From: Armatimonadota bacterium
Lineage (GTDB): Bacteria > Armatimonadota > Armatimonadia > Armatimonadales > Capsulimonadaceae
Direction of reading: 5' to 3'
Assembly: GCA_019239955.1 (NCBI GenBank)
Contig: JAFAZD010000045.1
Coordinates: 1 to 49,437, forward strand
Length of the DNA: 49,437 bases
The notes below the pieces were generated by a model. The model ran no database searches. It saw only the letters and a program-made list of their open reading frames with translations, and was not told the DNA's origin. The position numbers and the translations under genes are program-made. Below are positions 16,011 to 25,781 of the stretch, piece after piece (positions within the stretch are counted from its first letter, which is position 1; every line of letters starts with the position of its first letter).

Positions 16011-16724
16011 TCAGCCCCCCTTGGCGACTTTGACGAGGGAGGGGCGGATCACGCGCCCGTTCAGGGTGTAGCCCTTGCGCAGCTCGGCGGTGACGGTCTC
16101 ATCGGGCTGGTCGCTCTCCTCGTCGAGCATGACCGCCTCATGGACGGCGGCGTCGAACTTCTCGCCGACCGCCGGGATCGGCTCGACGCCCTGGCGCGCG
16201 AGGGTGTCCACGAGCTTGCGGTACATGGCCTCGACGCCGCCGATGAGCTTCTCGTAGCTCTCGGTATTCTTGGCGTGCGCGATGGCGAGGTCGAAGTCGT
16301 CCAGGGACGGCAGAATCTGCTGGAGCAGCTTCTCGTTGCCCTCCTGGATGCGGCGGCGGATGTCGTCGTCGGTGCGCCGTTTGTAGTTCTGGAACTCAGC
16401 CAGGGTCCGCAGGTACTTGTCGTTGGCCTCCTTGAGCTGCGCCTGGAGGGCCTCGGCCTCGGCGTTGCTGACCACTACCGGGACACTGCTGACCTGCGCC
16501 GGGGCGGCGTTCGGCGTTTCCTCCGGGGCCGCCGGGGCGGGGATCGCGCTGATGGCGGCGAAGGCGTCGGCGGGGGCGTCCAGATCAATGGGCTGGCGGT
16601 CGCCCCGCTCGTCCTCGAGGTCGTCGGCGACCAGGGGAATGGCATCGGCGGCCTCAAAGGAGACCAGCTTCGGGTCCTGGCCGTCGTCATCGTTGATGGT
16701 GATTCGTCGGGTATTGTCAGCCAT
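16011..16724 (-). CDS. grpE: GrpE nucleotide exchange factor
   Basis: Co-chaperone that releases ADP from DnaK. The 237 residues comprise an acidic, Ala/Pro-rich N-terminal tail of about 90 residues, the long coiled coil (EAEALQAQLKEANDKYLRTL, AEFQNYKRRTDDDIRRR) and the beta-domain ending with GYTLNGRVIRPSLVKVAKG, the GrpE signature. The upstream extension of the open frame passes over the tRNA genes and is not coding. AAGGAG is 16 nt from the ATG, an unusually long spacing. No dnaK or hrcA is next to it. Confidence 0.97.
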   Translation of the reverse strand: MADNTRRITINDDDGQDPKLVSFEAADAIPLVADDLEDERGDRQPIDLDAPADAFAAISAIPAPAAPEETPNAAPAQVSSVPVVVSNAEAEALQAQLKEANDKYLRTLAEFQNYKRRTDDDIRRRIQEGNEKLLQQILPSLDDFDLAIAHAKNTESYEKLIGGVEAMYRKLVDTLARQGVEPIPAVGEKFDAAVHEAVMLDEESDQPDETVTAELRKGYTLNGRVIRPSLVKVAKGG

Positions 16725-16841
16725 AAGAGTAAAGTGCTCGCTCCTTAGAAAGTGTCGGTCCAGAGTTCGGGACAGCGGGAAATGAGTGGCGCAACTGTGT
16801 AGCACACGGTTCGCCGTCCTCGGTCTCTTTCCCTGCCTGCA

Positions 16842-16870
16842 ATTATACCCGTTTTGACGGCCCGAAAAGC
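16842..16870 (-). promoter_or_regulatory. Candidate grpE promoter
   Basis: Minus-strand GGGTATAAT with the -10 hexamer at 16842-16847 and a poor -35 (GCTTTT, 16865-16870) at 17 bp. It gives a leader of about 110 nt. No CIRCE inverted repeat is visible. Confidence 0.45.
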
Positions 16871-16933
16871 AGCGGCCGCCGCGTGGGGGAGGCGGACGGA
16901 AGCCTGGCACTCCGAAATTTTTCCCGGCGGGCC

Positions 16934-16962
16934 TTGACAAAAACCGGGGTTTGGGATATACT
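16934..16962 (+). promoter_or_regulatory. Promoter of the tRNA operon
   Basis: TTGACA (16934-16939), 17-bp spacer, TATACT (16957-16962), 32 bp before the first tRNA. Confidence 0.8.
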
Positions 16963-16993
16963 TGTTCTCGTTCCGGCCACTGACGATCCTTAA

Positions 16994-17067
16994 GCCTTCC
17001 TACTCCAATCGGTAGAGAGAATGCGCTTAGGACGCATAAAGTGTGGGTTCGAGTCCCACGGAAGGCA
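16994..17067 (+). tRNA. tRNA with UAG anticodon (nominally Leu) but short variable loop
   Basis: A 74-nt cloverleaf. The acceptor GCCTTCC/GGAAGGC has discriminator A. The anticodon stem ATGCG/CGCAT encloses the 7-nt loop CTTAGGA, giving anticodon UAG (codon CUA). The T arm is GTGGG-TTCGAGT-CCCAC. Conserved T8, A14, G18G19, T33 and TTC are present; no CCA is encoded. The D stem is weak (three pairs). The variable loop is only AAAGT, while bacterial tRNA-Leu is class II with a long variable arm, so the amino-acid identity is uncertain. Confidence 0.8.
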
Positions 17068-17100
17068 CTTGATCCTCCGCAAGCGCCATGTCCCACCCTG

Positions 17101-17171
17101 CGGGAGTAGTTCAGTGGTAGAACGCTTCCTTGCCAAGGAAGAGGTCGCGGGTTCGATGCCCGTCTCCCGCT
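17101..17171 (+). tRNA. tRNA-Gly (anticodon GCC)
   Basis: Acceptor GCGGGAG/CTCCCGC with discriminator T, anticodon stem CTTCC/GGAAG around TTGCCAA (anticodon GCC), and T arm GCGGG-TTCGATG-CCCGT. CCA is not encoded. It is co-transcribed with the tRNA 33 bp upstream. Confidence 0.95.
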
Positions 17172-17180
17172 TCTGAGATA

Positions 17181-17213
17181 AAAGGCCAGCCTCACATGAG
17201 GCTGGCCTTTTCT
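17181..17213 (+). terminator. Rho-independent terminator of the tRNA operon
   Basis: Nearly perfect 13-bp hairpin, AAAGGCCAGCCTC (17181-17193) with GAGGCTGGCCTTT (17198-17210), followed by a T-rich run (TTTTCTTTG). The left arm contains AGGCCAGCCTC, which recurs at 19092-19102. Confidence 0.9.
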
Positions 17214-17283
17214 TTGTTTCCGAAATCATCTGTTTTAGGTGATATTGATACAGCACCTTCATTTTCCTCTAAACGTGAATTTG

Positions 17284-17313
17284 CAGTCCAAAAAAGGACT
17301 GGAATATTTTTTT
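17284..17313 (+). terminator. Second hairpin-plus-T-run before the DGQHR gene
   Basis: CAGTCC (17284-17289), A-rich loop, GGACTG (17296-17301), then GAATATTTTTTT. It has terminator shape. No gene is recognised between the first terminator and this one, so it may end a lost gene or insulate the DGQHR promoter. Confidence 0.6.
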
Positions 17314-17330
17314 AGAGCCATGAAATACTG

Positions 17331-17360
17331 TTGACATAGTTTGCAATATTGCTGTATAAT
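17331..17360 (+). promoter_or_regulatory. Consensus promoter of the DGQHR gene
   Basis: TTGACA (17331-17336), 18-bp spacer, TATAAT (17355-17360). The predicted start near 17367 rules out the in-frame TTG at 17341 as an initiation codon. Confidence 0.85.
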
Positions 17361-17394
17361 GCTGCACAGACACATATTAGCTGAGGAGGACATG

Positions 17395-18660
17395 ATGGTT
17401 AGCACCTTTCAGGAAGAAAATATTATTTCTCATGAGAAATATGAAGATTTGGTTAGAGCAGCGCAAGAGGAGGCGGCATCTACCTATAGCCAAGCCATTC
17501 CTGCCCTGCTATACCGGCAGGGCGGGCGGCAGTTCATTGTGACAAGTTTTCCGCTGCCACTGTTGGTGGACAGGGTTAAACTTGATACTATGAAAAAAGG
17601 TGATGATCCCGATGAACATATCAATCGCCCCCTTATGCCAGATCATGTGAGAGCGATAACAGAGTACTTAGCCAACCAACCTGAATACATTCTGCCGGGT
17701 ATCACCTTGAGCATCCGTAAGCCTCTCAAATGTCATGTACTAAGGGGCTTCTATGCTGTTCAGCTAGCTCAAGTGATACTACCACTTGGCATTGTGTTTG
17801 ATGTCACCGATGGTCAGCACCGCATCAAAGCTTTGGAAGAAGCACTGCGGCAAAAACGCGAATTAGCTGAGGATGGTATTGCAGTTACCATTGTTCCTGA
17901 AGTTGAGATTGAGAAAATTCACCAAGATTTCGTCGACTGTGCCCAAGTGAAGCCTATTCCTGCCGCTCTACTAACTGTATTCAATCTGCGTGATCCCCTT
18001 GCCCGTCTTGCGCGGACAGTTGTAGAGCGTGTTCCCGTATTCACTGGCCGCATCGAAAAAACCGGCACTACGGTAGGCAAGAACAGCATCAACTTGTTTA
18101 CAATGAACCAAATACGCGCAGGTGTTGCTGAACTGCTTACAGGAGACTCAATGATGGCTAAAGCGCAACTCAAAAAAGCCGTGGAGGAGCGGCTAAAGGA
18201 TGAACCTACCATCAATTACCATCAGCAGAGCATTCTTCGCTTTTATGACCTATTCACAGAAGCAAATCCTGAGTGGAGAAGGCTTGCTTCCTTGAAAGCT
18301 GATCCTGCAAAAGACATGGTCGATGCATCTGATTTGCGCCAGAAGTACATTCACTTTACAGCTACCGGATTACAGATCATTGGCCGCGCTGGCTACAGCA
18401 TCATGAAACTAGCCGAGGGTAAACAAGGCGACTTTGTTACTGCTCTTGGTAAACTCAACTGGTCCCGCAACAATGAGTTCTGGCAAGGGAACGTCATTCA
18501 AACGAGCGGTAAGATCGTCACCCAACGAGCTCCCGTAGAAATCGCTATTGCGAAAGTCAAGCAACAGCTTGGTTTGGAATTGACAGAGCGTGATCGGCAT
18601 CGTCTTGAGGAGGCCAAACATGGGGTGATAGAGACAGAGGAAGAGTTCACGGAGCTGTAG
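17395..18660 (+). CDS. DGQHR-domain protein (DndB-like)
   Basis: A 421-residue protein with the DGQHR signature in FDVTDGQHRIKALEEAL (residues about 137-153). It is flanked by RPLMPDHVRAITEYLANQPE and LPGITLSIRKPLKCHV upstream, and by TVVPEV-type and FVDCAQVKPIPAAL segments downstream, the usual DndB/DGQHR layout. DndB regulates DNA phosphorothioation genes. Other DGQHR proteins occur in mobile or defence loci with unknown function, and no dndCDE is present here. GAGGAGG precedes tandem ATGs at 17392 and 17395; the second is better spaced. Base use is strikingly AT-rich (17401-17460 has 20 G/C of 60), which indicates transfer. A zinc-ribbon gene follows. Confidence 0.8.
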   Translation: MVSTFQEENIISHEKYEDLVRAAQEEAASTYSQAIPALLYRQGGRQFIVTSFPLPLLVDRVKLDTMKKGDDPDEHINRPLMPDHVRAITEYLANQPEYILPGITLSIRKPLKCHVLRGFYAVQLAQVILPLGIVFDVTDGQHRIKALEEALRQKRELAEDGIAVTIVPEVEIEKIHQDFVDCAQVKPIPAALLTVFNLRDPLARLARTVVERVPVFTGRIEKTGTTVGKNSINLFTMNQIRAGVAELLTGDSMMAKAQLKKAVEERLKDEPTINYHQQSILRFYDLFTEANPEWRRLASLKADPAKDMVDASDLRQKYIHFTATGLQIIGRAGYSIMKLAEGKQGDFVTALGKLNWSRNNEFWQGNVIQTSGKIVTQRAPVEIAIAKVKQQLGLELTERDRHRLEEAKHGVIETEEEFTEL

Positions 18661-18671
18661 GAGTAAATCGT

Positions 18672-18702
18672 GGAGGAAGAGGACTGGACCTCCTCTTCCT
18701 CC
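18672..18702 (+). promoter_or_regulatory. Perfect 12-bp hairpin between DGQHR and zinc-ribbon genes
   Basis: GGAGGAAGAGGA (18672-18683), 7-nt loop, TCCTCTTCCTCC (18691-18702), then TTATTTGG. It sits 11 bp after the DGQHR stop and 6 bp before the GGAGG of the next gene. It could be a weak terminator, or an RNA fold that hides that Shine-Dalgarno, since the pyrimidine arm is complementary to GGAGG. Confidence 0.6.
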
Positions 18703-18721
18703 TTATTTGGAGGCCATTGGA

Positions 18722-19054
18722 ATGAACCCCACAGACAGTATACCTCGTGCATCGCAAACAACAACCTTCGGATATGGCAACGACCTATTCCTGAAAGAAG
18801 ATGATTCTTGTTGTTACTGCGGCAATGCGCTTACGACTGAACTCGAAGCGATCAATCAAAGTTGTCTCGCTTGTATGGCTGAGAATGAGCGTGAGGCCAA
18901 ACTGAATGCGATAGATGAATTGACATCAGCCTGTCGTGCAGTATTACACCTCACTGATATTGTTGCTGAGGATATACGCCCAAGCTATCGATCTGCATGG
19001 GACAAAGCTGCCCATAAACTTTGTTCCACGCTCAATACAATTCAGTGCCTGTAA
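18722..19054 (+). CDS. Small zinc-ribbon-like protein
   Basis: A 110-residue protein I do not recognise. CCYCGNALTTELEAINQSC continues to LACM, making two CxxC knuckles (residues about 30-54) of a likely zinc ribbon. The rest is helical and acidic. GGAGG is 8 nt before the ATG. It shares the AT-rich composition of the DGQHR gene 61 bp upstream and is probably its partner. Confidence 0.65.
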   Translation: MNPTDSIPRASQTTTFGYGNDLFLKEDDSCCYCGNALTTELEAINQSCLACMAENEREAKLNAIDELTSACRAVLHLTDIVAEDIRPSYRSAWDKAAHKLCSTLNTIQCL

Positions 19055-19089
19055 AGCAAACCATATTAAGAGCACACTTGAAGTTTTGA

Positions 19090-19120
19090 ACAGGCCAGCC
19101 TCGGCTTGGGGCCGGCCTGT
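19090..19120. repeat. Hairpin at the right edge of the AT-rich island
   Basis: ACAGGCCAGCC (19090-19100) pairs with GGCCGGCCTGT (19110-19120) with one mismatch. It lies between convergent genes. AGGCCAGCCTC (19092-19102) repeats the arm of the tRNA terminator at 17183-17193, so the same 11-mer brackets the island. It lacks a good T-run. Confidence 0.5.
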
Positions 19121-19126
19121 CGTTCG

Positions 19127-19690
19127 TCAGGGGGAGGCGTTCTCGCCGTCGAACAGCCGTTCGTCCATCTCCATCTGATCCAGCACGCGCTCTGGGGCCA
19201 CGTCCTGCGCCAGTTCCAACAGCTCCGGATCCAGCCCCTCGGCGATGTCCAGCCGCAGGGCGATGGCGGACACAAGCCGGATGAGGCGCGTCACCTCATG
19301 CTCGGCCAGCAGGCTGACCTGTAGGTCCAGGTCCGCGCGCTTGTCCGCCATGGCCGCCATGCGGTTCTGGCTGATCAGCACGAACGTGGACAGGAAGATC
19401 GCCTCCACGGAGGCGACCATGGCAAGCACCACGAAGGTCGGGTCGAAGCGGCGGACACCGGGAATCCAGCCCAGGTTCACGACGATCCACAGGCCGTAGA
19501 TGACCAGGTGCAGATAGACGAAGCGCATGGAGCCGGTGAAGCGGGTGATGCCATCGGCGAGGCGGTCCTGGAAATTCTTCTCCCGCTCGTCCTTCTGGCG
19601 GCGCGCCAGCAGCGCGTGGATGTTGCGCTCGATGACGTGGGCGAGGCCAGGGGAGTAGCGGTTGACGGGGGGCGGCGTATCGGGGTTCAT
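19127..19690 (-). CDS. DUF1003 family membrane protein
   Basis: A 187-residue protein with the DUF1003 core. A basic helix (NIHALLARRQKDEREKNFQD) is followed by LADGITRFTGSMRFVYLHL, two membrane helices (VIYGLWIVVNLGWIP; TFVVLAMVASVEAIFLSTFV) and the family motif SQNRMAAMADKRADLDLQVS, typical of these inner-membrane proteins of unknown function. The C-terminal 50 residues are acidic. Start at 19690 (MNPDTPPPV) or 19711 (MRVEDVAMNPD); neither has a strong ribosome site. Confidence 0.85.
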   Translation of the reverse strand: MNPDTPPPVNRYSPGLAHVIERNIHALLARRQKDEREKNFQDRLADGITRFTGSMRFVYLHLVIYGLWIVVNLGWIPGVRRFDPTFVVLAMVASVEAIFLSTFVLISQNRMAAMADKRADLDLQVSLLAEHEVTRLIRLVSAIALRLDIAEGLDPELLELAQDVAPERVLDQMEMDERLFDGENASP

Positions 19691-19766
19691 GGCGACATCT
19701 TCTACCCGCATCGGCCCGCCGCGAAACCCTTGACAACGGCCGCCCTTCGGCGTCATCATAAAGGGC

Positions 19767-20930
19767 ATGGCAGTGACGACTCCTGCGCCGCGCGCACCGC
19801 GTACCGTGTCCTACATCTGGCTGCTGCCGGCGCTGCTGCTGTGCTGCGCCTACGGCCTGCTGGGGCTGACCTTCGCCGAGCACCTGTCGCACATGGAGAT
19901 CATGGAGCGGTGCGTGCTGGTCAGCCCCAACCTGGCGCGCATCTGGAGCGTCGCCCACATCGAGATCGGGCTGGCGTACTTCGGCGTGTTTGGGGGCATG
20001 GCCTACTACCTGTTTCGGGCGGCCAAGGTGGACCCGACGCACCTGACCGACCTCGGGCTGGGGTTCGCGTACCTGCTCTTCTCGTTCCTGCTGGACTTCA
20101 CCTGCGTCCGCTATTTCACCCCGTTCGTCGCGCTGCTCATCGGTGATGCCATCGTGATGACGTTCACCCTGCTGGTCTCCCAGCAGCTCTGGTTCCAGCG
20201 GCTGCTGGGCATCTTCGTGCCCCTGGTCTTCTTCACCTGCGCCTTCGGGCACTTCATGGAAGGGCTGACGTACTGGAAGCTGACCTACCCGGTCAACGTT
20301 CCCTGGACGATGGTGACGGCCGACATCGGATTCGCCATCCTGGTCAACGCGGCGCGGTTCCCGGCGTTCATCCGGGGGCAGGACATCGTCAACGAATTGG
20401 AAAGCGCGAAGGCGGAGGCGCGGGCGCGGCACCTGTTCCTGCGCGACGTGCTGCTGTCGGTGACGGAGGGCCATCTGCACTTCTGCGAGACTCAGGTGGA
20501 CCTGCCAACCCCACTGCCGGACTCCTCGCCGCTCCTGCCGCTGCAGCGCGACACACTGCGCGGCATCCGGCGGGCGGCGACGGAGGCGGCCGAGGCCGCC
20601 GGATTCTCCCCGCAGGAGGTCCATGATCTGCAAACGGCGGTCGCGGAGGCGGCCATGAACGCGGTCGTGCATGGCGGCGGCGGCCAGGGGATCGTGCGTG
20701 CCGAGGGCGACGCCGTCCAGGTCTTGATCACGGACCAGGGCGCCGGCATTCACCTGCATGAACTTCCGCGCGCGACGCTGGAGCGCGGCTTCAGCACCAA
20801 GGACTCGCTCGGCCACGGCTTCTGGCTGATGCTGCAGATGGTCGAGCGGGTGGACCTGCTGACCGGGGCCTCGGGCACGACGCTGGTGCTGACCCATCGC
20901 CGTCGGCCCGCGCTCGAGCAGGCCGCATGA
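19767..20930 (+). CDS. Membrane sensor with RsbW/SpoIIAB-type ATPase domain
   Basis: A 387-residue protein. About seven membrane helices fill residues 15-205 (YIWLLPALLLCCAYGLLGL; AHIEIGLAYFGVFGGMAYYL; LGFAYLLFSFLLDFTCV; and others). A linker FLRDVLLSVTEGHLHFCE follows, then a HATPase_c_2 domain (about 255-380) with N-box AVAEAAMNAVVHGGGGQG, G1 box ITDQGAGIHLHELP and G2 region GHGFWLMLQMVERVDLLTG. There is no DHp/phospho-His domain, so it is a switch-kinase or anti-sigma-like ATPase, not a classical histidine kinase. The ATPase part is a close paralogue of that at 32870-34252. AAGGGC lies before ATG 19767, and TTGACA at 19730 could be its -35. The stop overlaps the glycerate kinase start (ATGA). 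Confidence 0.8.
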   Translation: MAVTTPAPRAPRTVSYIWLLPALLLCCAYGLLGLTFAEHLSHMEIMERCVLVSPNLARIWSVAHIEIGLAYFGVFGGMAYYLFRAAKVDPTHLTDLGLGFAYLLFSFLLDFTCVRYFTPFVALLIGDAIVMTFTLLVSQQLWFQRLLGIFVPLVFFTCAFGHFMEGLTYWKLTYPVNVPWTMVTADIGFAILVNAARFPAFIRGQDIVNELESAKAEARARHLFLRDVLLSVTEGHLHFCETQVDLPTPLPDSSPLLPLQRDTLRGIRRAATEAAEAAGFSPQEVHDLQTAVAEAAMNAVVHGGGGQGIVRAEGDAVQVLITDQGAGIHLHELPRATLERGFSTKDSLGHGFWLMLQMVERVDLLTGASGTTLVLTHRRRPALEQAA

Positions 20931-22075
20931 AGATCATCGTCGCGCCGGACTCGTTCAAGGGCACACTCTCCGCACCGGCGGCGGCCGCTGCGATGGCGGC
21001 GGGGGCGCGGCGCGCCCGGCCGGACGCCGAGGTCGTCCTGATCCCGCTGGCGGACGGAGGCGAGGGCACGGCGGAGGCGCTGACGACGGCGACAGGCGGA
21101 CGCCTCGTATCCCGGCGCGTCACGGGGCCGCTCGGCGGGACCGTGGAGGCGTCTTTCGGCCTGCTGGGGACGGACGGGCAGGCCGCCGTGGTGGAGATGG
21201 CGCAGGCGGCGGGGCTGGGCCTGGTCCCGCCCGACCGGCGCGACCCGCGCGTGACGACGACCTACGGCGTCGGCGAACTGCTCCGGGCGGCGACCGAGGC
21301 GGGCGCGCGGGAGATCATCGTCGGCCTGGGCGGCAGCGCGACCAACGACGGCGGCGCGGGCGCGATGCAGGCGCTCGGCGTCCGCTTCCTGGACGCGGCG
21401 GGTCAGCCACTGGCATCGGGCGGCGCGGCGCTGGCCCGTCTGGCCCGCATCGAGACCTCCTCCTTCGATTTCTCCCTAGATCGTGTGACGGTGACGGCGG
21501 CCTCGGACGTGAGGAACCCCCTGGTCGGCCCCGACGGCGCATCCGCCGTCTACGGGCCGCAGAAGGGCGCGGACGCCGCGACCGTCGCCGAGCTGGACGC
21601 CGCACTGTCTCACTACGCCGAAATCCTCCGGCGGGATGTGGGGCGCGATGTCGCCCATCTGCCCGGCGCGGGCGCCGCGGGCGGGCTGGGCGCGGCGCTG
21701 GCGGCCTTCTTGAACGCGACGTTCCGCAACGGCATTGACGTGGTGCTGGTGGCGTCGGATTTTGACGCGCGGGCGCGCGACGCCGACTGGGTGCTCACCG
21801 GCGAGGGACGCATTGACGGGCAGACATTGGCGGGCAAGGCCATTGCCGGCGTCCTGGCCCGCTGCCGCAAACTCGGCGTCCATGTGATCGCCTTCGGCGG
21901 CGTCGTGGAGGACGGTGCGGCGGCCAGGCTGCGCGCACAGGGGCTGTGGGACGCTGTGCCGCTGGTCTCCGGCCCGGTCACACAGGAGGAGGCGATGCGG
22001 GAGCCGGCGCGGGTGCTGGAAGAGGCGGTGGCGCGGGTGATTGGGGGGCTGGAGCGACCCCCTCCGGCTCGCTGA
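20927..22075 (+). CDS. glxK: Glycerate kinase (GlxK/GarK type)
   Basis: ATP-dependent glycerate kinase of the GlxK family, 382 residues. It has MKIIVAPDSFKGTLSAPAAA, IPLADGGEGTAEAL, VGLGGSATNDGGAGAMQALG, GPDGASAVYGPQKGA and LTGEGRIDGQTLAGKAIAGV, all hallmark motifs. It overlaps the sensor gene by 4 bp. The last six residues (RPPPAR) and the stop codon lie inside the terminal repeat of the element at 22058-22267, so the original C-terminus has been replaced or trimmed. Confidence 0.96.
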   Translation: MKIIVAPDSFKGTLSAPAAAAAMAAGARRARPDAEVVLIPLADGGEGTAEALTTATGGRLVSRRVTGPLGGTVEASFGLLGTDGQAAVVEMAQAAGLGLVPPDRRDPRVTTTYGVGELLRAATEAGAREIIVGLGGSATNDGGAGAMQALGVRFLDAAGQPLASGGAALARLARIETSSFDFSLDRVTVTAASDVRNPLVGPDGASAVYGPQKGADAATVAELDAALSHYAEILRRDVGRDVAHLPGAGAAGGLGAALAAFLNATFRNGIDVVLVASDFDARARDADWVLTGEGRIDGQTLAGKAIAGVLARCRKLGVHVIAFGGVVEDGAAARLRAQGLWDAVPLVSGPVTQEEAMREPARVLEEAVARVIGGLERPPPAR

Positions 22076-22267
22076 GGCTCGCCACCTCCCCCGCCCTCCG
22101 GTCTGCCAGTACAGGGCCGGGAGAGGAGGGGTGAAAAGAGGCTGCTGCCGCTTCACGTCACCTCCTGCTCACGCCGGCAGGCAGGGCCGTAGGAGAGGCA
22201 GGAGCAGATGCCGACCTTCCTCCCCCGCTTGCGGGGGAGGTGGCGAGCCTCAGCGAGCCGGAGGGGG
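22058..22267. mobile_element. 210-bp MITE-like element with perfect 35-bp terminal inverted repeats
   Basis: Terminal repeats 22058-22092 and 22233-22267 are exact inverted copies (35 bp, starting CCCCCTCCGGCTCGCTGAGG). The 140-bp interior holds no convincing gene; just outside the right repeat, at 22223-22232, it forms a further CCCCCGC/GCGGGGG hairpin. No target duplication was obvious. It lies between glxK and flhF and could terminate both. A related end is found at 4969. Confidence 0.8.
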
Positions 22268-22301
22268 CCCTCCTCGCCGAGTCGGAGGGGGTACTGATGT
22301 C

Positions 22302-23513
22302 CTACAGCACAGCCGTTGACACAATTCTGGCGGCGATGGCGTGGGCGTCGGGGATGGCGATGTCGTCGGGGACGCGCTGGCCGGTGGTGACGTAGGCGAG
22401 CGGCAGGCCATGCTTGGCCTGGACCGTGAGCAGCTTGCCGAAGCAGGAATTGTCGGTCGCCTCATCCAACTTGGTCAGGATCAGGGCGTCGGGCTGCAAG
22501 AGGTGCTGGAAGCGGGCGACGACGTTCTCCATGTCACGCACCGAGAGGGTGGCCGGCATGGCGAGCAGTTTTTGCAGGGGGCCGAGGCCCTGGAACAGAG
22601 CGGCCGTCTCGCCGAGGGGCAGCATATCGTTGGGGGAGCGGCCCGCCGTGTCCACCAGCACCCAGTCGCGCCCCTCGGCGGCGTAGGCGGCGACGTGCCG
22701 CCGGAATTCGGCCCCGTCGTGGGCGACACGCACGGGGACGCCCAGCACCTGCCCCAGCGTTTGCAGCTGCTGGGCGGCGGCGACCCGGTGCGTGTCCAGC
22801 GTCACGATGCCGACGGACTTGCCCTCGGTCAGCGCGTGGCGGGCGGCCAGCTTGGCGAGGGTGGTCGTCTTTCCGACGCCGGTAGTGCCGACGAAGGCCA
22901 GCAGGCGCGGCTTGCCGACGCCGAGCAGGGCGTCCGGGGGCGCGGCCAGCCGCAGGCGCTGCGAGAGCAGCGTGCGCAGCTCGGTCCGGGCGTCGGGGGT
23001 CGGCAGGTCGGACGGCAGGTCGGCGATCAACTGTCGGGCCAGCGGCGCGGCGATCTCGGCGTCCAGAAGCTGCTGCAGCAGAGTTGGGTACGGCTCGCGC
23101 GGGGCCTTGCCGTTCCGTCCCCCACCCTCCCGTTTCTCGGCCTTCTCCCCGCCCGCCGCCAGGACGGGGGCGGGCCGGAACGCCTTCTTCTGGGCCGAGT
23201 CCACCAGCCCCTGCACGCTGGCGCTCAACTCGGCGATGCGCTCCTCCAGCGTCTGAATCTGCGAGGCCGCCGGCTCCGGGGCGCGGGGCGCGGGCGGCGC
23301 GTCGTCCTCGGACACGCCGCAGGTGACTTCCACGACCTCCTTCCCGCCCCAGAGCCCCAGCACGCCCCGCTCGCGGGTCTTCCTCTGGCTCAGAATGACC
23401 GCGTTCGGCCCCAGCTCGCGCTTGGCGAGCAGCAGGCACTCGGTCATGGTGGCCGCCCGGTACGTTCGGATGTTCAGAACGCGCGTCTTGTTCTCCGACA
23501 GGGACGTGGGCAT
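22302..23513 (-). CDS. flhF: Flagellar biosynthesis GTPase FlhF
   Basis: SRP-type GTPase that places polar flagella, 403 residues. The N-terminal B domain (NIRTYRAATMTECLLLAKRE, GPNAVILSQRKTRERG) is followed by a Pro/Ala-rich linker, the N domain and the G domain. The G domain contains P-loop FVGTTGVGKTTTLAKLAAR, G2 TLDTHRVAAAQQL, G3 VLVDTAGRSPND, TKLDEAT and the closing LPLAYVTTGQRVPDDI. It follows flhA by 2 bp; GGAGA precedes the ATG. The longer open frame upstream is the shadow of flhA. Confidence 0.97.
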   Translation of the reverse strand: MPTSLSENKTRVLNIRTYRAATMTECLLLAKRELGPNAVILSQRKTRERGVLGLWGGKEVVEVTCGVSEDDAPPAPRAPEPAASQIQTLEERIAELSASVQGLVDSAQKKAFRPAPVLAAGGEKAEKREGGGRNGKAPREPYPTLLQQLLDAEIAAPLARQLIADLPSDLPTPDARTELRTLLSQRLRLAAPPDALLGVGKPRLLAFVGTTGVGKTTTLAKLAARHALTEGKSVGIVTLDTHRVAAAQQLQTLGQVLGVPVRVAHDGAEFRRHVAAYAAEGRDWVLVDTAGRSPNDMLPLGETAALFQGLGPLQKLLAMPATLSVRDMENVVARFQHLLQPDALILTKLDEATDNSCFGKLLTVQAKHGLPLAYVTTGQRVPDDIAIPDAHAIAARIVSTAVL

Positions 23514-23515
23514 CG

Positions 23516-25630
<2,115 letters not shown>

Positions 25631-25781
25631 GACGATCCTCCGGGGACGATGCCGAGAAAATTTCCAACGGCATTGTTCCACAGAGGGCGGCGGGATTACA
25701 GGAAAAATTCCACCCCCGCCCCTGCACGTTCGGGTATAATACCAGCAGTCGCAGCACAGAGGGGAATGGAGAAGCGATGCC

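Noticed and set aside
16725-17195. Upstream extension of grpE
   Set aside because: It reads through both tRNA genes on the opposite strand and lacks GrpE similarity.
17341-17394. TTG start giving 18 extra residues on the DGQHR protein
   Set aside because: It lies upstream of the -10 box of a consensus promoter, so it would not be in the transcript.
19296-20897. 533-codon minus-strand open frame
   Set aside because: Antisense to the membrane sensor and out of frame with the DUF1003 gene; composition unlike a folded protein.
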